Part shown: positions 25,379 through 36,803 of the stretch, piece after piece | How the letters are laid out: every line of letters starts with the position of its first letter | How positions within the stretch are numbered: the first letter of the stretch is position 1 | Position numbers and translations under genes: made by a program | Notes under the pieces: model-generated | What the model saw: the letters and a program-made list of their open reading frames with translations, nothing else | What the model was told of the DNA's origin: nothing | Databases searched by the model: none | Origin: Saccharopolyspora galaxeae | GTDB taxonomy: Bacteria; Actinomycetota; Actinomycetes; Mycobacteriales; Pseudonocardiaceae | DNA length: 64,000 nucleotides | Reading direction: 5' to 3' | Assembly: GCF_016526145.1 (NCBI RefSeq) | Contig: NZ_JADDUE010000004.1 | Coordinates: 434,001-498,000 of the forward strand

Positions 25379-25867
25379 TCAATCGAGGGCTTTCTCGAAC
25401 CAGTGGCGGGCGTATTCGTTGTCGTTGTAGGCGGGGATCTCCGCGTAGCCCGCCGAGCTGTACAGCCCCCTGGCTTCGTTCAGCTCCGCAGCGGTGTCCA
25501 ACCGGACGGTGCGGCAACCGAGATCGCGGGCGCGCTGCTCCAGCTCCCGCAGCAACCGCCGGCCCGCGCCCAACCCCCGCAAGGCCGGGGAGATCCACAT
25601 CCGGCGGATCTCCGCGATGCCGTGCTCGGCACGCACCGCGCCGCACCCGCTCACCCGTCCATCGCCGTCGCGGACCAGCAGGAAGCAACCGCGCGGCGGA
25701 TCGAAGTCACCGGGCGCGGGCGGTGCGGCCTTGCCCGGATCGAAACCGCCCGGGAACCGTTCGCGCAGCTCGTCGACGTAGCACTGCAATGCCACCGCGG
25801 CGTCCGCGCCGTCGATCGGCTCCGGGGTGATGGACAACGCTCGCTGCTCAGTTGATGCGTCCTGCAC
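25379..25867 (-). CDS. GNAT family N-acetyltransferase
   Basis: The 162-residue protein has EIRRMWISPALRGLGAGRRL with the acetyl-CoA loop and GLYSSAGYAEIPAYNDNEYA at the end, closely parallel to the downstream GNAT. The last residues read ARHWFEKALD. GTG 25867 is the only reasonable start. The two GNAT genes are 20 bases apart on the same strand; the second has its own leaderless promoter signature. The substrate is unknown. Confidence 0.85.
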   Translation of the reverse strand: MQDASTEQRALSITPEPIDGADAAVALQCYVDELRERFPGGFDPGKAAPPAPGDFDPPRGCFLLVRDGDGRVSGCGAVRAEHGIAEIRRMWISPALRGLGAGRRLLRELEQRARDLGCRTVRLDTAAELNEARGLYSSAGYAEIPAYNDNEYARHWFEKALD

Positions 25868-25929
25868 GCGGCCCAGTCTCGCCCGGCGGCGGACTCCAGC
25901 GCCAGCAACTTTGCGGCGGTCCAGGCCAC

Positions 25930-25960
25930 GAAAAACGCGCCCCGGTTCACCGAGGCGCGT
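25930..25960 (-). terminator. intrinsic terminator after the atp-DUF2550 operon
   Basis: Read on the minus strand, ACGCGCC-TCGG-TGAA-CCG-GGGCGCGT forms a strong hairpin followed directly by TTTTT. It lies about 19 bases after the DUF2550 stop codon. Confidence 0.85.
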
Positions 25961-25978
25961 CGCGAACGCGGTACCTGT

Positions 25979-26434
25979 TCAGGAAGCCCAGGGCACCGAA
26001 TGGCCGGGCGGTGCGGACTCCAGCCAGGACAGGAATCCGGTGAGCGCGTCGGCACCCATCGCCACCTCGAGCTCCAGCCCGTTCTGCCGCGTCAGGTGCA
26101 GCACCGTCGACGCCTGCGGCAACGTGTAGGACTCGGCCAGCGACGGCTCCCGCCGCGCGGTGATCTCCACGTCCCCGCGGTTGATCATCCAGTTCGGACC
26201 GGAGCGCAGGCTCAGCACCCGGTACCAGGTGAACTCCTCACCGCGGTACTGGGCGACGCCGAGGTGCCAACCGCGGGCTCCTTCACCGGTGCGCGTGCGC
26301 AGCGCCACGTCGATCCCGCCCGCGCGCAGCTGGAGGATCCGCCGCCGCGCGATGAACAACGCGCTCAGGCCGACCACCAGCAGGAGCAGTACCAGCCCTG
26401 CACCGGCCAGAGACCACACGCCCGCGGAGCCCAT
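25979..26434 (-). CDS. DUF2550 membrane-anchored protein
   Basis: The 151-residue protein has one N-terminal membrane helix (LAGAGLVLLLLVVGLSALFI) and a conserved soluble domain with GPNWMINRGDVEITARREPS and ESYTLPQASTVLHLTRQNG. This matches the DUF2550 family, encoded right after atpC in mycobacteria (Rv1312, from memory). Function is unknown. The ATG lies 13 bases after the atpC stop, and a strong terminator follows, so it is the last gene of the operon. Confidence 0.85.
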   Translation of the reverse strand: MGSAGVWSLAGAGLVLLLLVVGLSALFIARRRILQLRAGGIDVALRTRTGEGARGWHLGVAQYRGEEFTWYRVLSLRSGPNWMINRGDVEITARREPSLAESYTLPQASTVLHLTRQNGLELEVAMGADALTGFLSWLESAPPGHSVPWAS

Positions 26435-26447
26435 CTGCAGCGGCCCG

Positions 26448-26813
26448 TCAGGCGGAGTGCCCCGCCGCGCGCAGTCGGCTCAGCGCCCTGGTCTTGGCCT
26501 CTTCGTCGTCGCCCTTGGCCTCTTCGCGGGCACGCGCGACGTCGACCTCCTGGGCCAGTTCCGCGGACTCCGCCAGCACACTCACCCCGTCGGCGGTCAC
26601 GGACAGGAACCCGCCCTGCACCGCTGCGGTCACCGTGTCCTGGTCGGACGTCGTGATCTTGACGACGCCGCCCTCCACCAGCTGGCCGAGCATCGGCTCG
26701 TGGTTCGGCAGGATGCCGATCTCACCCTCGGTCGTCTGGGCCACCACCGCGGTCGCTTCACCGGACCACAGGCGGCGCTCCACGGCGACCAGTTGGACGG
26801 ACATGTTGGCCAC
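26448..26813 (-). CDS. atpC: F0F1 ATP synthase epsilon subunit
   Basis: The 121-residue subunit of the F1 central stalk has [33 protein letters not shown] and [17 protein letters not shown]. The C-terminal part is short (about 35 residues with [17 protein letters not shown]), as in other actinobacteria. GTG 26813 follows AAGGAGA; an ATG four codons in (at 26804) lacks a better site. It is separated from atpD by an unusual 295-base gap, which may hold its own promoter. Confidence 0.93.
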   Translation of the reverse strand: MANMSVQLVAVERRLWSGEATAVVAQTTEGEIGILPNHEPMLGQLVEGGVVKITTSDQDTVTAAVQGGFLSVTADGVSVLAESAELAQEVDVARAREEAKGDDEEAKTRALSRLRAAGHSA

Positions 26814-27108
26814 GCGCGTCTCCTTCGTCAGGTGTACCGCCCGCAGTCTAGCGGGCGGCGGACGGGTGTTCTCCGAAGGGCCGAACAGGGGCGGTCCGCG
26901 GTGCGGGCCGCCACCGGGCGAGCACACCCGGTCGATCGCGAACGACTTCCGGTTTGTTTCACCAGCGCGCGAACCGGGGCAGCACGGCCTCGCGGCCCGA
27001 TCGCCGAAGCACTCCGGCGTCAGCAAAAGGTCGGGATCCGACGAGGACCCCGACCCGCTGCCGCCGGAAGATCCCCGCCGCCGACCGCGGTCGCGGCGGG
27101 GACCGGAC
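26814..27108. other. 295-base atpD-atpC intergenic region with two strong hairpins
   Basis: There is no convincing gene. A hairpin at 27073-27101 (CCCCGCCG arms around GACCGCGGTC) lies 7 bases after the atpD stop; a second at 26837-26858 (CCGCCCGC-6-GCGGGCGG) lies 23 bases before atpC. On the minus strand the loop of the second reads TAGACT, a possible -10. Confidence 0.6.
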
Positions 27109-29461
<2,353 letters not shown>

Positions 29462-29472
29462 GAGCTACCCGG

Positions 29473-31116
29473 TCACTTCTTCGGGGCGGGCTTGTTGACC
29501 TGGACGGTTTCCTGGCCCACCGCGTTCGCGTCCATCGCGTCGGCCTCGGCCTCCGCGGTGACCGCGGAACCGTCGGCGGCGGTGAACTGCTTCTTGAACT
29601 CCTCGACCGCGTCCACGACGATCTGCTGGCCGTCGTCGGAGAACTTCTTGGACTCCACGATGTCCTTGAGCACCGACTCGTGGGTGCGGCGCAGGTAGGC
29701 GAGGAACTCGTTCTCGAAGCGCTGCACGTCGGCCACCGGCACCGTGTCCACGTGGCCCTGGGTGCCGAGGAACAGCGAGACGACCTCTTCCTCGACCGGC
29801 ATCGGCTCGCCCTGGCCCTGCTTGAGGATCTCCATCAGGCGGGCACCGCGGTCGAGCTGCGCCTTGGACGCCGCGTCGAGGTCGGAGGCGAACGCGGAGA
29901 ACGCCTCCAGCTCGCGGAACTGCGCCAGGTCGATCTTCAGCGAGCCGGTGACGTTCTTCATCGCCTTGATCTGCGCGGAACCGCCGACGCGGGACACCGA
30001 GATGCCGACGTCGATCGCGGGGCGCTGACCGGAGTTGAACAGGTCCGACTGCAGGAAGCACTGGCCGTCGGTGATGGAGATGACGTTGGTCGGAATGTAG
30101 GCCGACACGTCGTTGGCCTTGGTCTCGATGATCGGCAGCCCGGTCATCGAACCGCCGCCCATGTCGCTGGAGAGCTTCGCGCAGCGCTCCAGCAGCCGGG
30201 AGTGCAGGTAGAACACGTCGCCCGGGTACGCCTCGCGGCCCGGCGGGCGGCGCAGCAGCAGCGAGATCGCGCGGTAGGCCTCGGCCTGCTTGGTGAGGTC
30301 GTCGAACACGATCAGGACGTGCTTGCCCTGGTACATCCAGTGCTGGCCGAGCGCGGAGCCCGCGTAGGGCGCCAGCCACTTCAGACCCGGCGAGTCCGAG
30401 GCCGGGGCGGCGACGACGGTCGTGTAGGCCGAGGCGCCCGACTCGTCCAGCTGCCGCTTCACGCCGGCGATCGTGGAGCCCTTCTGGCCGATCGCGACGT
30501 AGATGCAGTGCACCTGCTTCTCGGGGTCGCCGCTTTCCCAGTTGCTCTTCTGGTTGATGATCGTGTCGATCGCGACCGTGGTCTTGCCGGTCTTGCGGTC
30601 GCCGATCAGCAGCTGCCGCTGGCCGCGGCCGATCGGGGTCATCGAGTCGATCGCCTTGATGCCGGTCTGCATCGGCTCGCGCACTTCCTGGCGCTGGACC
30701 ACCGAGGCGGCCTGCAGCTCCAGCTGGCGCTGGGCGTCCGGCTTGACCTCGCCGAGCCCGTCGATCGGGTCGCCCAGCGGGTTCACCACGCGGCCGAGGA
30801 AGCCGTCGCCGACCGGGATGGACAGCACCTTGCCGGTGCGCCGGACCTCCTGGCCCTCCTCGATGCTCTCCGACTCACCGAGGATCACCGCGCCGATCTC
30901 CTGGGCTTCCAGGTTCATCGCGACGCCGTAGATGCCGCCGGGGAACTCCAGCAGCTCCTCGGTCATGACCGAAGGCAGGCCCTCGACATGGGCGATGCCG
31001 TCACCGGTATCGGTGACGACCCCGACCTCCTCGCGGCTGACCTCCGGGGAGTAGCTGGAGACGTACTTCTCGATCGCACTGCGGATCTCGTCCGACGAGA
31101 TCGTCAGCTCCGCCAT
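29473..31116 (-). CDS. atpA: F0F1 ATP synthase alpha subunit with C-terminal extension
   Basis: The 547-residue subunit has Walker [33 protein letters not shown] and the N-terminal [19 protein letters not shown]. Beyond the core it has about 35 residues rich in Ala/Glu ([19 protein letters not shown]...), placed like the mycobacterial alpha C-terminal extension that suppresses ATP hydrolysis. Its ATG lies 62 bases after the atpH stop, so some spacing exists within the operon. Confidence 0.97.
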   Translation of the reverse strand: MAELTISSDEIRSAIEKYVSSYSPEVSREEVGVVTDTGDGIAHVEGLPSVMTEELLEFPGGIYGVAMNLEAQEIGAVILGESESIEEGQEVRRTGKVLSIPVGDGFLGRVVNPLGDPIDGLGEVKPDAQRQLELQAASVVQRQEVREPMQTGIKAIDSMTPIGRGQRQLLIGDRKTGKTTVAIDTIINQKSNWESGDPEKQVHCIYVAIGQKGSTIAGVKRQLDESGASAYTTVVAAPASDSPGLKWLAPYAGSALGQHWMYQGKHVLIVFDDLTKQAEAYRAISLLLRRPPGREAYPGDVFYLHSRLLERCAKLSSDMGGGSMTGLPIIETKANDVSAYIPTNVISITDGQCFLQSDLFNSGQRPAIDVGISVSRVGGSAQIKAMKNVTGSLKIDLAQFRELEAFSAFASDLDAASKAQLDRGARLMEILKQGQGEPMPVEEEVVSLFLGTQGHVDTVPVADVQRFENEFLAYLRRTHESVLKDIVESKKFSDDGQQIVVDAVEEFKKQFTAADGSAVTAEAEADAMDANAVGQETVQVNKPAPKK

Positions 31117-31178
31117 GTCTCGTTCCTGCTCTCGGTTCGTTCTCTGGGAGGAAGTTCTTCGCCGGCTGCGCCTCGCCG

Positions 31179-32009
31179 CTAGTCGGCCAGGTCGCGCCGA
31201 AGGGACTGCAAGCGGCCCGCGATGGTGCCGTCGATGACCTCGTCACCGATCCGGATCAGCAGGCCGCCGACCACGTCCGGATCCACTTCCAGGTGGACCG
31301 CGATGGGCCGCGAGTAGATCCGCTGCAAGGTGGCTGCGAGCCGCTGCTGCTGCTCGTCGGACAGCGCCACGGCCGACCGCACGTGCGCCACCGACCGCTC
31401 CCGGCGCTTGGCCGAGAGTTCCGCGAGCTCTTCCAGGCCCTCGCTGATCCGTCCGCCCCGCGGGTGTTCCACGAGCTGGCGCACCAGCGTCTGGGTGACC
31501 GGCTCGACCTTGCCGCCGAGCAGGTCGTCGACCACGACCGCCTTGCCTTCCGGGGAACCGGCCGGGTCGGCCAGCAGCCGTTCCAGCGGCAGGTCCGCAC
31601 CGATGATCCGGCCCAGCCGGAACAGCTCGTCCTCGACGGCGTCCAGCCGACCGGCCCGCTCGGCCTGCACCAGCAGCGCCACCCGCGCCAGCCGTTCCAG
31701 GCCGCGGACCAGGTCCTTGGCGCTGGACCACCGGGCGCGGACGGCCTCGGTGACGACCGGCAGCGACCGCTGGCCGAGCTTGCCCGCCAGCAGGTCCTTG
31801 ACCAGGTCTTCTCTGGTCCCGGGCGAGGTCGAGGCGTCGGCCAGCGCGCGGCGCAGGGTCGACTCGCGACCCAGCAACGCGGCCACGCCGAACAGCTCAT
31901 CGGCCAGACCGGTGATCTCCGCGGCCCCGGCCCCGTCGGTGGCCTGCAACAGCTGCAGCTCGGTGGCTGCCAGCGCGTCGCGGCTCGCGGCGTTCACGAG
32001 GGTGCTCAA
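31179..32009 (-). CDS. atpH: F0F1 ATP synthase delta subunit
   Basis: The 276-residue delta subunit of the peripheral stalk is long, like other actinobacterial versions, and carries the family C-terminal [19 protein letters not shown] plus SLRRDL. It is not fused to a b-type segment, unlike mycobacterial b-delta. The start is uncertain: TTG 32009 gives [14 protein letters not shown]-like homology but its Shine-Dalgarno spacing is poor; GTG 31997 is an alternative. A 70-base gap separates it from atpF. Confidence 0.92.
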   Translation of the reverse strand: MSTLVNAASRDALAATELQLLQATDGAGAAEITGLADELFGVAALLGRESTLRRALADASTSPGTREDLVKDLLAGKLGQRSLPVVTEAVRARWSSAKDLVRGLERLARVALLVQAERAGRLDAVEDELFRLGRIIGADLPLERLLADPAGSPEGKAVVVDDLLGGKVEPVTQTLVRQLVEHPRGGRISEGLEELAELSAKRRERSVAHVRSAVALSDEQQQRLAATLQRIYSRPIAVHLEVDPDVVGGLLIRIGDEVIDGTIAGRLQSLRRDLAD

Positions 32010-32079
32010 CTCTCCAGGGCCTTTCGCTCTCGGGGCACTTCCGGTGACCACATCATGTGCGTGCTCCTCGCACCCCTGC

Positions 32080-32643
32080 CTACCTGCCGGACGGTGCCGA
32101 ACCGGACGGTGCGGAGGTGGACTCCAGCTCGTCGAGGAACCGGTCCACGGTGCCGCGCTGCCGGGTTTCGTCCTCCAGGGACTCCCCGACGATACGTCCC
32201 GCCAGGTCGACCGCCTGCCGTCCGAGGTCGGAACGCAGCTCCGCGATGATCTGCGAACGCTGCGCGGCGAGCTGGTTCTGGCCCTGCGTGACGATCCGCT
32301 CGGACTCCGTCTGCGCCTGAGCCCGCATCTCCTCGACGATCTGCTGGCCCTCGGCCCGCGCGTCGTCCCGGATCCGGGCCGCCTCGGCACGAGCCTCGGC
32401 GAGCTGCGACTTGTACTGCTCCAACGTCCGCTGAGCCTCCGCCTGCGCCTGCTCGGCGCGGGCGATGCCGCCTTCGATCCGCTCGCTGCGTTCCGCGTAG
32501 ACCTTCTCGAAGCGCGGAACGGCGTACTTCCAGAGCACGAACAGCAGGATCAGGAAGGCGATCAGCCCGACGACGATCTCGGTCGGAGCAGGGAGGACCG
32601 GGTTGTGGCCGCCCGCGGCCAGCAACGTCTGCGTCTTCACCAT
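32080..32643 (-). CDS. atpF: F0F1 ATP synthase b subunit
   Basis: The 187-residue subunit has one membrane helix ([20 protein letters not shown]) and a long charged helix ([38 protein letters not shown]) that makes the peripheral stalk dimer. The last 15 residues are Ser/Pro/Gly-rich. The ATG at 32643 has GGAGA upstream, 30 bases after atpE. Confidence 0.95.
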   Translation of the reverse strand: MVKTQTLLAAGGHNPVLPAPTEIVVGLIAFLILLFVLWKYAVPRFEKVYAERSERIEGGIARAEQAQAEAQRTLEQYKSQLAEARAEAARIRDDARAEGQQIVEEMRAQAQTESERIVTQGQNQLAAQRSQIIAELRSDLGRQAVDLAGRIVGESLEDETRQRGTVDRFLDELESTSAPSGSAPSGR

Positions 32644-32673
32644 GACGTCTCCCTACGCTTCAGTGCCGGATTG

Positions 32674-32931
32674 TCACGCGTTGGAGGCGATGAAGTAGAT
32701 GACCAGGCCGATCAGGGCGAGCACCTCGACCAGCACGAACGAGATCCACGCGATGCCCTGCAGCTGACCCTGGGCCTCCGGCTGGCGGGCGGTGCCGTTG
32801 ATGACCGCGGCCCAGATCAGGCCGACGCCGACGCCGGGGCCGATGGCGCCCAGGCCGTAGCCGATGGCGGCGAGACCGGGGTTCATGTTCGTCGCGGCTT
32901 CGGCGGCCTGCGCAAGAACGATGTTGCTCAC
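32674..32931 (-). CDS. atpE: F0F1 ATP synthase c subunit
   Basis: The 85-residue ring subunit has two membrane helices with the conserved loop [10 protein letters not shown]. The proton-carrying carboxylate is Glu69 in [18 protein letters not shown], equivalent to the mycobacterial residue contacted by diarylquinolines (from memory). GTG 32931 is preferred over GTG 32937 because AAAGG sits 8 bases before it. Confidence 0.95.
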   Translation of the reverse strand: MSNIVLAQAAEAATNMNPGLAAIGYGLGAIGPGVGVGLIWAAVINGTARQPEAQGQLQGIAWISFVLVEVLALIGLVIYFIASNA

Positions 32932-32991
32932 TTTCACTACCTTTCAACTCGGTCCGCGCTCATGCGCGGATCGGAGGTCTTGGTCTTGCTC

Positions 32992-33771
32992 TCAGTGCTC
33001 CTGGGCGAGCGCGCTGCCGATGAAGTTGGCGGTCAGCAACGCGAAGATGTACGCCTGCAGCACTTGGATCAGGGCTTCGACGAACGTCAAGGCAATGGCG
33101 AAGGCGAAGGCGACGATCGAGACCGGCTTGAACGCCGCACCCGCCTCAACGAGCAGGTACTCCCCGCCCAGGGCGAACACCATCAGGATCAGGTGCCCGG
33201 CGAACATCGCGGCGAACACCCGGATGGCCAGCGCGACCGGCTGGGCGATGAACTTCTGGAAGAACTCGATCGGTGCGAGCAGCACGTAGATCGGCTTGGG
33301 CACGCCCGGGGGGAACATGACGTGCTTGAAGTAGCCGAGGAACCCGTGCCTGGCGAAACCGACCGTGTGGATGACCACGTACGCCACCAGGAACAGCGCC
33401 ACCGGGAAGCCGATGCGCGACATGGTGGGGAACTGGATGAGCGGGATGATCCCGAAGATGTTGTTCACCAGCACGAACGTGAACAGCGCGAAGATCAGCG
33501 GTACGAACCGGCGGAACTCCTTGGCGCCGATCTGGTCCCGCGCGATGTTGTTCCGGCTGAACTCGTAGAGGAACTCGGCGACGAACTGGCCTTTGCCCGG
33601 CACCAGCTTCAGGTTGCGGGTGGCAACCAGGAAGTAGACGCCGATGATCAGTACGGAGAGTACGATCAGGATCATCGGCTTGGTGACGCCGCCGAAGATC
33701 GGCGGGAGGTCGAAAGCTTCCGCGCCCGGCGGTTGAAACTTTCCGCCTTGGGCCAGCACCAGCGCGCCCAA
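32992..33771 (-). CDS. atpB: F0F1 ATP synthase a subunit
   Basis: The 259-residue membrane subunit forms the proton half-channels with the c ring. The essential Arg lies in PVALAIRVFAAMFAGHLIL; other helices are KPMILIVLSVLIIGVYFLV and QVLQAYIFALLTANFIG. The start is TTG 33771, with AAGGAG 5 bases upstream. It is the first atp gene of the F1Fo set and is preceded by a 229-base region with a promoter candidate and inverted repeats. Confidence 0.95.
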   Translation of the reverse strand: MGALVLAQGGKFQPPGAEAFDLPPIFGGVTKPMILIVLSVLIIGVYFLVATRNLKLVPGKGQFVAEFLYEFSRNNIARDQIGAKEFRRFVPLIFALFTFVLVNNIFGIIPLIQFPTMSRIGFPVALFLVAYVVIHTVGFARHGFLGYFKHVMFPPGVPKPIYVLLAPIEFFQKFIAQPVALAIRVFAAMFAGHLILMVFALGGEYLLVEAGAAFKPVSIVAFAFAIALTFVEALIQVLQAYIFALLTANFIGSALAQEH

Positions 33772-34000
33772 CAGGGCTCCTTCCGGTTCTCCCGCGGTTC
33801 ACACCGTCGGGCGAATCGTCATGATTTGCACTTAACGTACCTGATACGCGATCTGACACCTAAGTCGACCCCGTCACACGCGACATGTGCACGATCGGTG
33901 TCAGGTGATCACCCTCCGCACCAGGGCGACCAGGTCGAACCGGACGATACCAGCGGGTAACCCCATCTCCGGCACTACCCGCGAAGCACCGCTGAGACCG
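33772..34000 (-). promoter_or_regulatory. atp operon control region: promoter and inverted repeats
   Basis: On the minus strand TTAGGT (33863-33858) and TACGTT (33839-33834) are 18 bases apart, a plausible promoter about 63 bases before atpB. CTGACACC at 33853-33860 is repeated inverted as GGTGTCAG at 33897-33904, so one arm covers part of the -35. A perfect palindrome GGTGATCACC sits at 33904-33913. The pattern suggests an operator; no regulator is identified. Confidence 0.45.
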
Positions 34001-34462
34001 TCATTGACCAGGAACGACGACCGGGATCTTGGTTTTCCGGAACGCGACGACCTCGGAAGCGGCCCACACGATGATCGTGGCCAGCATGGTGAACGCCAGC
34101 GCGTAGGAGTGCAGGCCCTCGACTCCGCCGAGCAACGTCATCACGACCAGCAGCACCAGCATCTTCCCCATGTAGCCGCCGAGCGCGGCGACCATGACGA
34201 ACATCGGGTGCAGCCCGCCGGTCCAGCGCATCAGGCCGATCGTGAGCAGCGACGACCCGAACGCCACCACTCCGCCGACCAGCGCGCCGAACACACCCGG
34301 CAGCCCTGCCAGCAAGCCGGAGACCAGGATCCCGAGCAGCACGACCACCACGCCCGGCCACACCGCGGTCCGCAGCATGGCGTCGGCCAGCTTGCGCACC
34401 GTCGCGGCGTGCGGGTTGCCCGCATCGGCGCCGTCGGCGCGCTGGTCGGTCGTCTCGCTCAT
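34001..34462 (-). CDS. atpI: AtpI-like membrane protein (ATP synthase protein I)
   Basis: The 153-residue protein has four predicted helices (VWPGVVVVLLGILVSGLLAG, ALVGGVVAFGSSLLTIGLM, MLVLLVVMTLL, YALAFTMLATIIVWAASEVV). It fits the AtpI position before atpB, in which proteins of this kind aid c-ring assembly or Mg uptake (family knowledge, sequence weakly conserved). The ATG overlaps the wecA stop by a single base (ATGA), so the pair is translationally coupled. Confidence 0.8.
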   Translation of the reverse strand: MSETTDQRADGADAGNPHAATVRKLADAMLRTAVWPGVVVVLLGILVSGLLAGLPGVFGALVGGVVAFGSSLLTIGLMRWTGGLHPMFVMVAALGGYMGKMLVLLVVMTLLGGVEGLHSYALAFTMLATIIVWAASEVVAFRKTKIPVVVPGQ

Positions 34463-35637
34463 CAGGCCCCTCGATCGGATCGCCACCGTTCGGCCATTCT
34501 CGGGATTGCGGAAATGATAGCGGCCGACAACACGCCCAATCCGACCACCCATGCCACGACCGCGGCGCTGAACAGCGTCAACGACACCGCGCCGAAGGCC
34601 AGCACCGCCGCCCACAGGTAGATGAGCAGCACCGCCCGGCGCTGCGAGTGCCCGATCTCCAGCAGCCGGTGGTGCAGGTGCATCTTGTCCGCGTGGAACG
34701 GGCTCTTGCCCGCGCGGGTGCGCCGCACCACCGCCATGATCAGGTCGAGCAGCGGCACGAACAGCACGGCGGCCAGCACCAGCAGCGGGGACAGCAGCGC
34801 GAGCGCGTCCTTGCCGCCGAAACCGGCGTAATCGGCCTTGCCGGAGGCCGAAGTGCTCGCCGTCGCCAGCATCAGCCCGATCAGCATCGATCCGGAGTCG
34901 CCCATGAAGATCCGCGCGGGCTGGAAGTTGAACGGCAGGAACCCCATGCACGCCCCGGCGATCGAGGCGGCGATCAGCGCGGGCGGGTAGGCGGTGACGT
35001 CGCCGCCGTGCTGCTGCAGCAGGCTCAGGCAGAACGCGCAGGTCGCGCTCGCGGCGATCAGGCCGATCCCGGAGGCCAGGCCGTCCAGGCCGTCCACGAA
35101 GTTCATCGCGTTGATCATCGTGACGACCAGCAGCACCGTGAGCAGCTGCCCCTGGTTGCTGTTGAGCACCATCAGCTGCCCGATGTGCCCCTCGGTGCCG
35201 CCCCACGGCACCCAGAAGCCGAACCACTGCACGCCGAACAGCACCAGGATCCCGGCCGCGGTGACCTGCCCGGCCAGCTTGGTCAGCGAGTCCAGCTCGA
35301 AGCGGTCGTCCAGCGCGCCGACCAGCACGATGACCCCGCCCGCCAGCAGCGCGGCGACCGCGTCCTTGGAGAAGTCGAAACCGCGTGAGAGCGCGGGCAG
35401 GTTGCTGGCCAGGAACATCGCGGCCAGCACTCCGCCGAACATCGCGACCCCGCCCATCCGCGGGATCGGCGTCAGGTGCACGTCCCGCTTGCGCGGGTAG
35501 GCGACCGCCCCCACGCGGATCGCCAGCAGCCGCACCAAGCCGGTCAGCAGGAAGGTCACCGCCGCCGCGGTGAGCAGCACCAACAGGTACTCCCGCGCGG
35601 GCAGGCCGGCAGGAGCCCAGAGCGTCGAATTGTCCAT
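34462..35637 (-). CDS. wecA: undecaprenyl-phosphate N-acetylglucosaminyl 1-phosphate transferase (WecA/Rfe type)
   Basis: The 391-residue polytopic enzyme belongs to the MraY/WecA family: DVHLTPIPRMGGVAMFGG, INAMNFVDGLDGLASG, the FMGDSGSMLIGLM metal-site motif, and HADKMHLHHRLLEIGHSQRR near the end, typical of WecA. It likely makes the decaprenyl-P-P-GlcNAc linker start for arabinogalactan (inferred from mycobacterial Rv1302). The ATG lacks a clear Shine-Dalgarno. There are 232 bases without a gene between it and tsaC. Confidence 0.93.
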   Translation of the reverse strand: MDNSTLWAPAGLPAREYLLVLLTAAAVTFLLTGLVRLLAIRVGAVAYPRKRDVHLTPIPRMGGVAMFGGVLAAMFLASNLPALSRGFDFSKDAVAALLAGGVIVLVGALDDRFELDSLTKLAGQVTAAGILVLFGVQWFGFWVPWGGTEGHIGQLMVLNSNQGQLLTVLLVVTMINAMNFVDGLDGLASGIGLIAASATCAFCLSLLQQHGGDVTAYPPALIAASIAGACMGFLPFNFQPARIFMGDSGSMLIGLMLATASTSASGKADYAGFGGKDALALLSPLLVLAAVLFVPLLDLIMAVVRRTRAGKSPFHADKMHLHHRLLEIGHSQRRAVLLIYLWAAVLAFGAVSLTLFSAAVVAWVVGLGVLSAAIISAIPRMAERWRSDRGA

Positions 35638-35869
35638 GGCGGTGCTACCCGCGCGGGCCGGCGGCCCGGTCGGTCTTCAGCCCCCGGAACGGCGTGTTCA
35701 AGCTCGGCGCTCCTCATCGCGTGGCACGTTGCGCATCCAGCACCAACGCTATCGGCACTCGGACGCGCCGCGAGCACCGGTCCGGATCAGCGAAGATCGA
35801 TCCACTTCGGACGCGAGGAACCGGCGCGGGGGCCTTTCGCCCGCATGGCACTGGATCCGCGCACCGGGC

Positions 35870-36520
35870 TCACTGCGCGGGTTCGACCTCCACGCCCAGC
35901 ACCTCGGCGAGCTGGTCGCGGCTGATCTCCCCCTCCCGCAGCACCCGCGGCTGCGACTGGGTGAGGTCGACGATCGTGGAGGCGACCGGCTCGCCGGACG
36001 GGCCGCCGTCGAGGTAGACGTCCACCGACTCGCCCAGCTGGTCCCGCGCTTCCTGGGCGGTGGCCGCGGGCGGCTGGCCGCTGCGGTTCGCGCTGGACAC
36101 CGCCATCGGGCCGACCTCGCGCAGCAGGTCCAGCGCCACCGGGTGCAGCGGCATCCGCAGGTTCACCGTTCCCCGCGTGTTGCCCAGGTCCCAGGCCAGC
36201 GACGGGGCCTGCGGCAGCACCAGGGACAGCCCGCCGGGCCAGAACGCCTCGATCAGCGCGCGAGCCTGCCGGGACACCGACATGACCAGGCCGTCCACGG
36301 TGTTCCAGGAGCCGACCAGGACCGGCACCGGCATGTCGCGGCCGCGTCCCTTCGCGGTCAGCAGCGAGCCGACGGCTTCGGTGTCGAACGCGTCGGCGCC
36401 GATGCCGTAAACGGTGTCGGTGGGCAGGACGACGAGTCCGCCTGCTCGCACCGCGTTCGCGGCGGCGGTCAGGCCGGCCTCCCGGCCGTCCGGGCGGTTG
36501 CAGTCATGCACGGTGCTCAC
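35870..36520 (-). CDS. tsaC: L-threonylcarbamoyladenylate synthase (Sua5/YrdC/TsaC)
   Basis: The 216-residue enzyme makes threonylcarbamoyl-AMP for t6A37 of ANN-decoding tRNAs. The YrdC core is seen in AGGLVVLPTDTVYGIGADAF, KGRGRDMPVPVLVGS, WPGGLSLVLP and PMAVSSANRSGQPPA. GTG 36520 starts the conserved part and has AGGAT upstream; the longer open frame to 36703 is not family-like. It lies upstream of wecA as in mycobacteria. Confidence 0.93.
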   Translation of the reverse strand: MSTVHDCNRPDGREAGLTAAANAVRAGGLVVLPTDTVYGIGADAFDTEAVGSLLTAKGRGRDMPVPVLVGSWNTVDGLVMSVSRQARALIEAFWPGGLSLVLPQAPSLAWDLGNTRGTVNLRMPLHPVALDLLREVGPMAVSSANRSGQPPAATAQEARDQLGESVDVYLDGGPSGEPVASTIVDLTQSQPRVLREGEISRDQLAEVLGVEVEPAQ

Positions 36521-36803
36521 CCGGTCGATCCTGGCACGCCCGCCGCGCCGGGCTGCGGGCGGTGCCACGCCGATGCGCTGCGGGCATATCCTGCCGAGTA
36601 ACACCCGCGCGGCGATGCAAGATCGAAAGGATGCGCTCGCCATCGGCGCGGGGCGCCGCAGGCACCGCTCGCGGCCCGGCACCGCCGTCGCCGAGAACCG
36701 CACCGCAACGCGACCGTGCCGCGGAACGTCTCAGGCGAGTGAACGTCCGATTCGCGCATCCGGGTCCGCCCGCCGCAGCAAGCCAGCAGTCGAGGAGTGA
36801 GAG

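Noticed and set aside
31330-33960. Plus-strand open frame of 876 codons opposite atpH-atpF-atpE-atpB.
   Set aside because: It is the antisense of four conserved genes; no motif, composition bias only.
34001-35227. A 408-codon minus-strand frame joining atpI with an upstream extension inside wecA.
   Set aside because: The upstream part is the wecA coding strand read out of frame; the atpI start ATG overlapping the wecA TGA explains both genes.
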